Assembly (NCBI RefSeq): GCF_004329815.1
Contig: NZ_SJPE01000002.1
Span: 186,001 to 250,000 of the forward strand
Direction of reading: 5' to 3'
Source: Flavobacterium silvisoli
Lineage (GTDB): Bacteria > Bacteroidota > Bacteroidia > Flavobacteriales > Flavobacteriaceae
Length of the DNA stretch: 64,000 bases
Shown: in pieces, positions 9,063 through 16,718 of the stretch
How the letters are laid out: the number at the start of each line of letters is the position of its first letter
How positions within the stretch are numbered: position 1 is the stretch's first letter
The notes under the pieces: generated by a model
Database searches by the model: none
What the model saw: the letters and a program-made list of their open reading frames with translations, nothing else
What the model was told of the DNA's origin: nothing
Position numbers and translations under genes: made by a program

Positions 9063-9500
9063 TTATTTTATCTTTTCAATTTTACTTACCTCGATGTCAC
9101 ACCAGTCATCAAGTCCTCCTAATAATTCTCCGGTAACTCTTATTTTATCCCCGAGTTTTACTAACTGACCGTTTTGGTCATAAATCCTGACATCTTCCTC
9201 TGTATAACCGGAAGGAAGCAAGTCCATCATATTTTTCTTTTCGCCTTTGGTTTCGCTGTAGGTTTTAATTTTCAGAGCCGGAATCCTGTACTTTCCGCCC
9301 GGGGCCTCAAACGCCATGGTAACACTTCCTCCGGCACTGTAAAAATGATCGGGCAGACGTACTATCCCCTCACACATAACGATTTCATTTTTGTAGACTT
9401 TGTTGCAAAGCTCGGAAGCAGGCAAGAGTTTAGGGGTTTCCGAACCGCATGATGCTGCTGATACCAGTGATAAAATGGCCAGCCCTGTTGTAATTTTCAT
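9063..9500 (-). CDS. Putative lipoprotein with OB-fold-like region
   Basis: 145 residues. The N terminus MKITTGLAILSLVSAASC looks like a lipoprotein signal with Cys18, so the protein is probably anchored to a membrane. The rest (KVYKNEIVMCEGIVR, then KLGDKIRVTGELLGG and DWCDIEVSKIEKI) has the strand pattern of small OB-fold proteins of the tRNA_anti-like type that are often secreted in Bacteroidota. No catalytic residues are seen. It is the last gene of the putative four-gene unit headed by the RCC1 protein (41-base gap from the previous gene). The fold is inferred by eye. Confidence 0.5.
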   Translation of the reverse strand: MKITTGLAILSLVSAASCGSETPKLLPASELCNKVYKNEIVMCEGIVRLPDHFYSAGGSVTMAFEAPGGKYRIPALKIKTYSETKGEKKNMMDLLPSGYTEEDVRIYDQNGQLVKLGDKIRVTGELLGGLDDWCDIEVSKIEKIK

Positions 9501-9541
9501 GTTTTATTTTTTAGATAGCTTGGGGTTATTTATTGTTTGAA

Positions 9542-10096
9542 TTATTTATTGGTTTTTATTTTTTGCCACATATTTTCGTAACCCAATGCTACTTCGGGTG
9601 CGGCATTTTTAACGAACTCCATAATTTTGTGACGGTCATTTTCAGTTGCTTCGAATAAAGAAGGAAAAGCTTCGATTTCTTCTTTAAACAAACTGGTTTT
9701 AGCTCCTTTGCCTTCATAAGCAAAAGCGTAATTGTCCATTAAATACCGGGTTCTTTTTTTGACTATATAAAACCTTCCCATCTTATTCAAATTAATACTT
9801 TCGGACTTGTTGAATACTTTACCGGAATCGTTTTTGCAGTAAAAGACCATCGTTTTCCCATCAGATTCCGCTATTAATTTTACCTGATGACTGGTAAAAT
9901 ACACATACAGCCTCGAGCCAATCAAGAAGGCTCCGAAAACAAATAAAGACCCAATAATTGTAGTCCACCACGAAAACCCGTCTTTGACTAATTCGGCTGC
10001 AAAACTTATAACGCCGAAGGTACAAAGCAAAGCCGCCATAATGTATAAAATAAGTTTGTTGTTTCTTTTGATTAAGTTGATTTCAATATAATTCAT
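9542..10096 (-). CDS. Membrane protein of unknown function
   Basis: 184 residues; I do not recognise a family. Two membrane segments lie at about 16-36 and 44-66 (LILYIMAALLCTFGVISFAAEL; IIGSLFVFGAFLIGSRLYVYF). A soluble C-terminal part of about 115 residues follows, with charged strands and a final helix. The layout (two helices, then a small domain) recalls membrane-anchored PH-like proteins, but no motif confirms this. It lies 29 bases after the 88-residue gene and 41 bases before the lipoprotein gene. Confidence 0.5.
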   Translation of the reverse strand: MNYIEINLIKRNNKLILYIMAALLCTFGVISFAAELVKDGFSWWTTIIGSLFVFGAFLIGSRLYVYFTSHQVKLIAESDGKTMVFYCKNDSGKVFNKSESINLNKMGRFYIVKKRTRYLMDNYAFAYEGKGAKTSLFKEEIEAFPSLFEATENDRHKIMEFVKNAAPEVALGYENMWQKIKTNK

Positions 10097-10125
10097 GACT
10101 GTTTCATTTTTTTATTTCACAAAGA

Positions 10126-10392
10126 TTAAGAGTGTCCAGTTGCCACGTAAAACATGAGCCAACCTATGCAACCCAGCAGCAAACGCCAGATTACTTTTTT
10201 TAATAAATCGTTTGACATCGAGACTCCTTTATCAAGGTTAGCATCCGTTTTTTCATTAGATGTTCCCAACTTCTTGGATAGTTTTGTTCCTGCAATGGCA
10301 CTTAATGACAGTACATAAAGCAAGCCTGCCCACGCTGCATTTGCAAATCCGAAAAGCATCAACAGCATGCCTATTATTGATAGTGCTTCCAT
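10126..10392 (-). CDS. Small membrane protein of unknown function
   Basis: 88 residues. Two membrane helices (about 4-34 and 66-84) flank a polar linker rich in Lys, Asn and Asp. No family recognised. It starts 58 bases after the RCC1 gene and no promoter of its own is visible in that gap, so it is probably the second gene of that transcript. Confidence 0.5.
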   Translation of the reverse strand: MEALSIIGMLLMLFGFANAAWAGLLYVLSLSAIAGTKLSKKLGTSNEKTDANLDKGVSMSNDLLKKVIWRLLLGCIGWLMFYVATGHS

Positions 10393-10450
10393 AGTTCATT
10401 AAGGTTTTATATAATTCAAATTGCTTTGCCAAAAAGCCGGATGGTAATTT

Positions 10451-11806
10451 TTATAGCTTAACAATCTTAACGGTTTTCAATTTGTCATTTGAGGTAACTT
10501 TCACCACATAAGTTCCCGATTGTAAACCTGAAGTATTCAAGGTTCCTTCGTTGGCATTGATGATTTCTGACAGCACTTCCTGTCCCAGTAAATTGAATAT
10601 TGAAATAGTGCTGATTACTGCTTCAGAAGAAATGTTCAATACCTCTTTTACAGGGTTGGGATATATAGTTACCAAATCGTTTGAAACAAAATCTTTGGTT
10701 GCTAAGGCGGTACACTCTATCGGTGTGAAAGTACTTCTGCTGACTAAAGTACCATCTCCCAATTGTCCGAAATCATTTCGACCGGCAACGTAAAGAAAAC
10801 CGTCCATATTAAGCAAAAGCGTGAATCGGTTCCCGATTGAAATTACAGCGCGATCAGTAGCAGTTCCTATTAAGGTAGGATTGTATTTGATAGCCGTAGT
10901 ATTATCTCCTAATTGACCATAATCATTTAACCCCCAAGTAAAAAGTGAATGATTGGTGGTAATGACAGCCGTATGATAGGTTCCTGCCTGAACACTCAAC
11001 GCCTGATCGAAAATAGGAGCCGGCACATTTTTATCCGTTCCTGTTCCGTCACCTAATACTCCGTAAAGATTTGAACCCCAGGTGTAAACCACACCGTTTG
11101 TTTTTTTGGCAATACTGTGATAACCTCCTGCTGCAAAATCCTGCCAATCGGTATCAGTCCCTATTTTATTAAAAGTAGTCTTGTCCTGATTGCTTCCAAG
11201 TCCTAATTGCCCGAATAGATTATACCCACAAGACCATAATGTGCCGTCAGTTTTTAAAGCCAAGGTATGACTGGTTCCTCCCGAAACTTCTTTCCAATTG
11301 GTATCGGTACCAACTTGTGTAGGAGTATTGCGGTTTGTATAACCGCCAACGCCTAATTGTCCTTTGTTATTTTCACCCCAAGACCAAAGCGTTCCGTTAT
11401 TTTTTATGGCAAAAGCAGCATACGAACCCGCATCAATGGTTTTCCAGTCGGTATCTGTACCAACTTGGGTCGGCACATTTTTATTGACATTCGTACCGTC
11501 ACCCACTTGCCCTTTGGTATTGGTTCCCCAAGCCCATAGCGTGCCGTTATTTTTCAGTGCTATTGAAAAACTGGCTCCAACAGAAATGCTTTTCCAATTG
11601 TTTTCTGTTCCTACTTGTGTGGGTGAGGTTTTGTCGGTATTCGAACCTATTCCTAATTCTCCGCTGGTATTAGTCCCCCAGGCCCAAAGCGTACCATCGC
11701 TTCGTAAGGCTAAACTGTGAGTAGTTCCCGCACTGATTTTTTGCCAACATTGTCCAAATGATGTAAAGCTTATCGTTAATAACAGCAGCGTAATTTTTTT
11801 CTTCAT
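10451..11806 (-). CDS. Secreted seven-bladed RCC1 propeller with T9SS sorting domain
   Basis: 451 residues. Signal peptide at 1-19 (ends SFTSFGQ). Seven RCC1-like repeats of about 50 residues follow (about 20-370), each with the pattern W-K-x-I-S-x-G-x-x-x-x-A-L, then GTLWAWG and GQLG-x-G. Seven blades make one complete beta-propeller. A linker leads to a type A T9SS sorting domain at about 375-451 (DLVTIYPNPVKEVLNIS, then GLQSGTYVVKV). The protein is therefore probably secreted or attached to the cell surface. Blade 5 onward is more diverged than blades 1-4. Ligand unknown. It heads a probable four-gene operon and has the LytTR-type promoter module upstream (11900-11990). Confidence 0.9.
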   Translation of the reverse strand: MKKKITLLLLTISFTSFGQCWQKISAGTTHSLALRSDGTLWAWGTNTSGELGIGSNTDKTSPTQVGTENNWKSISVGASFSIALKNNGTLWAWGTNTKGQVGDGTNVNKNVPTQVGTDTDWKTIDAGSYAAFAIKNNGTLWSWGENNKGQLGVGGYTNRNTPTQVGTDTNWKEVSGGTSHTLALKTDGTLWSCGYNLFGQLGLGSNQDKTTFNKIGTDTDWQDFAAGGYHSIAKKTNGVVYTWGSNLYGVLGDGTGTDKNVPAPIFDQALSVQAGTYHTAVITTNHSLFTWGLNDYGQLGDNTTAIKYNPTLIGTATDRAVISIGNRFTLLLNMDGFLYVAGRNDFGQLGDGTLVSRSTFTPIECTALATKDFVSNDLVTIYPNPVKEVLNISSEAVISTISIFNLLGQEVLSEIINANEGTLNTSGLQSGTYVVKVTSNDKLKTVKIVKL

Positions 11807-11899
11807 TTCGTTTCGTTTTTCACCTGATTTTTGATTTCAGATTCAATTAATAAATTTTGACAGACCTTAAATTTCCATCACTTTTCAAACATAACACTG

Positions 11900-11990
11900 C
11901 AATAGTACCGTAAAGAAAAATATGGATTTTGACCAATGAACATTCGATTCCGCCCGAGAGATATTCGTTGGTTTATGATGGAAATTCGTT
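11900..11990 (-). promoter_or_regulatory. Triple-repeat operator and promoter (site A), RCC1 operon
   Basis: On the plus strand, AACATTCG (11939-11946), GATATTCG (11960-11967) and GAAATTCG (11981-11988) recur at exactly 21-bp spacing. CAATAGTA at 11900-11907 is the reverse complement of TACTATTG, a near match to the TAnnTTTG -7 box for minus-strand transcription. A TTG -33 box is lacking at normal distance, which suggests an activator. The same module with identical spacing occurs at 13726-13814. Phased 21-bp direct repeats are the usual layout of LytTR binding sites. Confidence 0.7.
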
Positions 11991-12092
11991 TTAGTGATTT
12001 GTGTGATTTCCGTCACTATCTTTATAAGGGTAGTAAATGACATCTGTAAAACTATTTCCTAAAAGCGTACTTCCTATTAGGGCATTGATAGT

Positions 12093-12121
12093 AAAAAGCC
12101 GATCCAACTGACCGGCTTTTA
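12093..12121 (-). terminator. Terminator after the 13693-12137 operon
   Basis: An eight-base stem (AAAAGCCG with CGGCTTTT) and an 11-base loop lie 16 bases past the stop codon at 12137. Runs of A and T flank both sides. Together with site A it fills the 330-base gap 11807-12136. The leader 11807-11899 shows nothing else. Confidence 0.65.
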
Positions 12122-12136
12122 AAATTTTCAAATTGT

Positions 12137-13147
12137 TTATTTACTCAAACATTTACAGCTTATCTCTCGCTCAGTACCAATACCTTCACCATAAAGGTAA
12201 ACTTCATTTTGGTATGTACTTCCGTCATAATCCTGTGCGAAACTGTACTCGTCACGGCTGCATTTTCCGTCTTTAGTCTTACCGATTACCGCCGTTACTG
12301 TTCTGCGTAAAGGCACTCCGGTATATTGGTGTTTCGCAATATACCAACGGTCTGATATAATTCTTACTTCTTTGGCTGTACCGCCTAAATTTCTGTTTTT
12401 GTAGGCTAACAAAATTTTTGCTTCCAAGGCTTTGTCTACCATTTTTGCTTTTGGCAAACAGGCATCCGGATCATTTTTATCAATTGGTGTGTTCTTTACA
12501 ATCATATCAATTTCACCAACAGCTATGGGTTTATAGTCAAACTCCGAACCATACCCGGCAGTTTTAAAAGGCACCACCTCAATCTTTAACTTGTGTGTTC
12601 CCGGCGTCAACAAATCTTGTTTTCGTTTAAGATCCATCATTAATGATTCTCCAAAATAAAGATCATCGGTACCATCGTTGAATTCAGCTCTGTGAGTAGC
12701 TAACCCAAACATATCTTCTCTTTTGAAATCAAATGCATAACTGGTATTGGTTACTTTTTGTCCGTCTAGATACAGAACAAAGAGAATCTTACTCTGGTAT
12801 TCAAACGGATTTCTGTTTTCGTTGATTTCTTTTGCTTTTTTACCGCTTTCTTCCAGCTGCAACATCATGCTGTTGGCAGGAGAGTTGGCAAACCAGGCTC
12901 TCATCGAAAGTTTATCTCCAAAAGTATAGGTCTTGATATACTTGTCTTCGGGTAAAGTGCGTTCAAATTCGTCATTAGAAAAGCAAACCTGACCTATGTG
13001 ATTTTGGTACTGCGGCATATCTAACTTTTCTTCCGGATACAATTCCAGTTTGCTTTTACCGGCCATTTTTTCTTTCAATTTCCCCAATAATTGGGCATGG
13101 CTGTTTACTGAAAAGGCTATGAAAGCCAATAGAATGATTTTTTTCAT
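12137..13147 (-). CDS. Secreted or periplasmic protein of unknown function
   Basis: 336 residues with a clear signal peptide (MKKIILLAFIAFSVNSHAQ). The mature part has no membrane segment and no domain I recognise. A C-terminal third contains five cysteines, two of them close to the end (EISCKCLSK), so disulphides or a metal site are possible. There is no T9SS sorting domain, so it probably stays in the periplasm or reaches the surface another way. It follows the coiled-coil membrane gene by 21 bases and is followed by a terminator, making a two-gene operon read from promoter site B. Confidence 0.55.
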   Translation of the reverse strand: MKKIILLAFIAFSVNSHAQLLGKLKEKMAGKSKLELYPEEKLDMPQYQNHIGQVCFSNDEFERTLPEDKYIKTYTFGDKLSMRAWFANSPANSMMLQLEESGKKAKEINENRNPFEYQSKILFVLYLDGQKVTNTSYAFDFKREDMFGLATHRAEFNDGTDDLYFGESLMMDLKRKQDLLTPGTHKLKIEVVPFKTAGYGSEFDYKPIAVGEIDMIVKNTPIDKNDPDACLPKAKMVDKALEAKILLAYKNRNLGGTAKEVRIISDRWYIAKHQYTGVPLRRTVTAVIGKTKDGKCSRDEYSFAQDYDGSTYQNEVYLYGEGIGTEREISCKCLSK

Positions 13148-13168
13148 GGTATTTTAAGATTTGAGTTT

Positions 13169-13693
13169 TTATTTAGAAGTTGTTCTTTTGGCAACAAGTA
13201 TGGCAAAAAGCCCCCCGATGGCTACCGGAATTCCGGACAATAAAGCCAATGTTCTGCTTTCCATTCCGCCGTATTCTCCTCTTTTAATATCAGGCGAAAC
13301 TAAAAATGCGACTATAGTTAGGATGACCGCAACGTAAAACAATTGACTGGATAATTTAAGGTTTGCCCGGAACAAAAACACTGCAAACACCAATGATAAA
13401 ATCAGCAGGGTTGACAACAATACCTGAACAATCAAATACGCGGTTTCGGATGGAATATTTTCTAATTCTTGTTCAAAGCCGGCAATCTGCTCATCAATCT
13501 GCTTTTTAGATTCACCGGTCATATTCTCGGCTTCTTTTTTTAACTTATCGATGTTGTCTTTAACTGCCGCCAATTCTGTTTGCTCTTCAGCTAATTTGTC
13601 TTTGTCGAGTTGCGCTCTGTAAATAGACATCGAGCAAGTCAATAAGGAAATCAGAATGATGATGATTCCAAAAATTCTAAGTACTGTTTTCAT
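13169..13693 (-). CDS. Membrane protein with N-terminal coiled coil
   Basis: 174 residues. One membrane helix at about 7-26, then a charged heptad-like stretch at about 30-78 (many Glu, Lys and Leu) that should form a coiled coil outside the membrane. Three further hydrophobic segments follow (about 84-108, 115-135 and 150-170). No family recognised. First gene of the two-gene unit downstream of promoter site B. The leader from the -7 box is only about 25 bases. Confidence 0.5.
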   Translation of the reverse strand: MKTVLRIFGIIIILISLLTCSMSIYRAQLDKDKLAEEQTELAAVKDNIDKLKKEAENMTGESKKQIDEQIAGFEQELENIPSETAYLIVQVLLSTLLILSLVFAVFLFRANLKLSSQLFYVAVILTIVAFLVSPDIKRGEYGGMESRTLALLSGIPVAIGGLFAILVAKRTTSK

Positions 13694-13725
13694 TTGTTTA
13701 TTACTGATTATGGTTAATTTCCATG

Positions 13726-13814
13726 CAATAATAAATCAAAGAAAAACACCGATCTTGGCCAATGAACATCCGCTCCGACTCGAGGGAAATTCGTCAGCGT
13801 TTGAAGGAAATTCG
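13726..13814 (-). promoter_or_regulatory. Triple-repeat operator and promoter (site B)
   Basis: AACATCCG (13765-13772), GAAATTCG (13786-13793) and GAAATTCG (13807-13814) recur at exactly 21 bp. CAATAATA (13726-13733; minus strand TATTATTG) is the -7-like box. The gap from this box to the first repeat is 31 bases, the same as at site A. The conserved block also includes AAAGAAAAA and TTGrCCAATGAACAT between box and repeats. It sits just past the stop codon of the LytTR regulator and upstream of the two-gene operon 13693-12137. Confidence 0.7.
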
Positions 13815-13827
13815 TTTTGGTGGAAAA

Positions 13828-14583
13828 TTAAACCTGAAGATTATCGAGTAAAACCAAAAATTCTTCTTTTTTGCGAACCGAAAGCGGAATGACAGTTTTG
13901 TTTTTCATAACGATGGTATTACCTCCTTCGGCTTTGATAAAATGGTCAAAATAGGACATGTTAATCAGGTGTGATTGGTGCGTTCTGAAAAAGTTGTAGG
14001 GAGTGAGTAACGTTTCGTATTCCTTGAGATTAGTAGAAACAATCAGCTTAGGCGCATTGATAAAATGAAAAGTGGTGTAATTTTTATCCGATTCACAGTT
14101 GACAATATCCTGTATGTTAACCGAATAAATCTTATCGGCCGTTTTCAAAACCAGCTTTTGGAGGTTCTTCGGTCTCTCGAGATTGGTGAACAAATTGTTG
14201 AGTTTCATTTCAAAAACTTCCTTGCCCAAAGATTCTTCCACTTTCTTCACAGCTTCGATTAAATCAGCCGGATCCAGCGGTTTTAAAAGATAATCTATAG
14301 CCGAAAAACGGAATGCTTTAATAGCAAAATCTTCATAACCGGTTATAAAAATCACTTTGAAATTAATCGGTTTCAATTTCTGAAGCAAATCAAAGCCGGT
14401 ACCATCAGGCATTTCTACGTCTAAAAAGACCAAATCGGGGGAAAGCTGCCTGATCAGCCTTACTCCTGAATCAACCGAATCGGCCTCACCTATTATGGAA
14501 ACCGAAGGACAATGAGCCTTGATAATGGCACTGTTCTTTTTTCTGATGTTTTCTATATCGTCAACAATTACAGCTCGTAACAT
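13828..14583 (-). CDS. LytTR-family response regulator
   Basis: 251 residues. A receiver domain at 1-120 has acidic residues Asp8-Asp9 (VIVDDIENIR), phosphoacceptor Asp55 (LVFLDVEMPDGTGF) and Lys near 102 (YLLKPLDPADL). A LytTR DNA-binding domain follows at about 148-250 (IVNCESDKNYTTFHF; FFRTHQSHLINMSYFDHF). It is encoded 6 bases after the TPR histidine kinase and is surely its partner. LytTR proteins bind direct repeats about 21 bp apart, which fits sites A and B just downstream. I infer, but cannot prove, that it controls both operons. Confidence 0.93.
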   Translation of the reverse strand: MLRAVIVDDIENIRKKNSAIIKAHCPSVSIIGEADSVDSGVRLIRQLSPDLVFLDVEMPDGTGFDLLQKLKPINFKVIFITGYEDFAIKAFRFSAIDYLLKPLDPADLIEAVKKVEESLGKEVFEMKLNNLFTNLERPKNLQKLVLKTADKIYSVNIQDIVNCESDKNYTTFHFINAPKLIVSTNLKEYETLLTPYNFFRTHQSHLINMSYFDHFIKAEGGNTIVMKNKTVIPLSVRKKEEFLVLLDNLQV

Positions 14584-14589
14584 AGGCTT

Positions 14590-16512
14590 TTAATTTTCGT
14601 AAATATAAGGGATTTCAAAACTAACTTTAGCTCCGGAGACTTGTTGGTGCTCGTCCACAATGTTGTCTGTCTGAACTACAAAGTCATGATTTTTAGTATA
14701 ACTCACCAATCGTTCTTTGGTAATCGTCATGGCCAAAGACTTGTGATTTTCTACTTTTTTAGTGGCGTCAAATCCAACTCCGTTATCAATAACCTCAAAG
14801 AACAACTTAGATTCTTTCAGGTAAAAACGGATGTCAATCATTCCCTTTTCAGTAGTATTGCTCAATCCGTGTTTAATGGCGTTTTCTATAAATGGTTGTG
14901 TAAGCATAGGTGGCAGCAATATTGATTCTCTGTCAATAGCTTCTTCCACTTCAATTCTGAAATCAAACTTATTGTTGTATAAAAGTTGTTGAATAACAAT
15001 GTAATTTTCTATCATTTCCAACTCTTCGCTCAGCAAAATATAATTCTCATTAGAGTTTTCCAGAATTTGACGGGTAAGTTTGGAGAACTTGGTAAGATAA
15101 CTAACCGCTTCTTTGTCCTGCTTGTTGTAAATCAAGCCTTGTATATTATCAATCGAATTGAAAATAAAATGCGGATTCATTTGTGTTATCAAGAGTTTTT
15201 GCTTGAGTTCCTTGTTTTTGTTGGCATTGATGATATTTTTTTGTCTGTAGTAGTTATACAGCCAAATGATACCGGTAATCAAAAAGATAAAAATTCCGAG
15301 AGAAGAATACAGAATGATATTTTTTCTTGTTTTTTCTTGAGCCAAATAAGCTTTTTGTAGAGCATTGCTTTTTTCGAGCAGTTTGTTCTTGTCTTTTATT
15401 TCTTTTGTTTGAAATTTAACCGATAAACTCTCCAAAGCCTGCATCTTCTCTTTATTCATGACCGAATCAGCATACAAATTCTGCTTTTCCTGAAGTTCGT
15501 AGGCTTTTTTATATTCTTTTTTCAGGAATGCTAACCGGCCTAAATTTCCGTATGCTGTTTTGAATTCCTCCGGAGTATTGGCAACTTTAGCCTTTTGTAA
15601 TGCCTCGTTATAATACTTCTCGGCTAAATCATACTTTCCCTGATCTAAATAAATATCTCCCAGATTATTTTTTACCACTGCTTCGGTAACCAGCATTCCT
15701 TTGTCTGCTCCCTGTTTTTTTATTACCTCTAAAGTTTTAAGGTAATAGTCAATCGCCAAGTCCATTTTCCCCATCGAACGGTAACAATACCCCATATTCC
15801 CGTACATTTCGGGCAATTTTTTTGATTCTACAGGAACCGTCGGGTTTCCTTTTTCCACTTCTTTGAGTTGGCTGAGTGCTTTACTGAAATTTCCGGCCGC
15901 AATGTTTACCCCCGACAAACTGAGCAAAGATTCCCTGAGCTCCTTTACATTTGATGTTTTGCGAATTAAACTTATCGCCTTTTCATGGTAGTTTATCGCA
16001 TTGGGATAATCTCCTTTTTGGAAATAACAACGGGCAAGTTGGGAATAGCATTTACCGGTAAGTGAATTTTTATTGATTTTAATAGCACTTTCAACAGCCT
16101 TAACAGCATCAATAAAAGCCCTGTCGTGAAGAGAATATTCATTATGAAATGCCGATGAATAAAAATAAATCATGGTCAATTCTATTTTCTCAGGTCCTTT
16201 TATGGCAGCTTCAATTGCGCGGTCTAAACAGGAAGTGGCTTTTTCCAATTGACCGTTTCGTGCTAACAATCTGGCTTGCTCTCTATAGCTCCAAACAATT
16301 CCCCGGGTAAAGTTTTTTCTGGTCGAAAAACTGATCAAGGTATCGTAAATCTTCATGGCTTCTTTAGGGTCTATCCTATCATCATTGGCAACACTATACA
16401 GCCTTAAGGCAAAAAGCGAATCCTGCCGTGTTGGTACCGGTGCCTGACTATAGGTTATCGTAAAAGAAAAAAGTGAAGCTAAAATAAAGAGAAAGCTTAT
16501 TTTTTTTTGCAT
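14590..16512 (-). CDS. TPR-containing LytS-type sensor histidine kinase
   Basis: 640 residues. Signal peptide at 1-22, then a periplasmic array of tetratricopeptide repeats (about 70-350, for example YGNMGYCYRSMGKMDLAIDY), a coiled linker (about 355-397), one membrane helix at 398-420, and a cytoplasmic His_kinase domain. The phosphorylated His is His448 in TQMNPHFIFNSIDNIQ. The N box is PFIENAIKHGLSN (about 540-552), followed by DNGVGF. The TPR sensor presumably responds to a protein or peptide in the periplasm. It forms an operon with the response regulator. Confidence 0.93.
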   Translation of the reverse strand: MQKKISFLFILASLFSFTITYSQAPVPTRQDSLFALRLYSVANDDRIDPKEAMKIYDTLISFSTRKNFTRGIVWSYREQARLLARNGQLEKATSCLDRAIEAAIKGPEKIELTMIYFYSSAFHNEYSLHDRAFIDAVKAVESAIKINKNSLTGKCYSQLARCYFQKGDYPNAINYHEKAISLIRKTSNVKELRESLLSLSGVNIAAGNFSKALSQLKEVEKGNPTVPVESKKLPEMYGNMGYCYRSMGKMDLAIDYYLKTLEVIKKQGADKGMLVTEAVVKNNLGDIYLDQGKYDLAEKYYNEALQKAKVANTPEEFKTAYGNLGRLAFLKKEYKKAYELQEKQNLYADSVMNKEKMQALESLSVKFQTKEIKDKNKLLEKSNALQKAYLAQEKTRKNIILYSSLGIFIFLITGIIWLYNYYRQKNIINANKNKELKQKLLITQMNPHFIFNSIDNIQGLIYNKQDKEAVSYLTKFSKLTRQILENSNENYILLSEELEMIENYIVIQQLLYNNKFDFRIEVEEAIDRESILLPPMLTQPFIENAIKHGLSNTTEKGMIDIRFYLKESKLFFEVIDNGVGFDATKKVENHKSLAMTITKERLVSYTKNHDFVVQTDNIVDEHQQVSGAKVSFEIPYIYEN

Positions 16513-16645
16513 TGGGGGCTTGGTTGTAAATTTTGGCTAAAATAGCTAATTAAAAATAATTTTTTGTTTGAAACGAAGGTCTTAACAGTTTCGACAAAGG
16601 GAGAAATCATAACTTATTCAACGAAGAATTACCGTATTTATCAGA

Positions 16646-16679
16646 CAAAAAAAAATCCCGTTTGAAAACAAACGGGATT
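16646..16679 (-). terminator. Terminator after sucB
   Basis: An 11-bp perfect stem (16654-16664 with 16669-16679) and AAAA loop are followed on the minus strand by eight T residues. It lies about 40 bases past the sucB stop codon. A second small hairpin (GCCTC-ATCC-GAGGC, about 16692-16705) lies between them. Confidence 0.85.
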
Positions 16680-16718
16680 CAGATATATAGGCGCCTCATC
16701 CGAGGCAGTCAGAAACCC

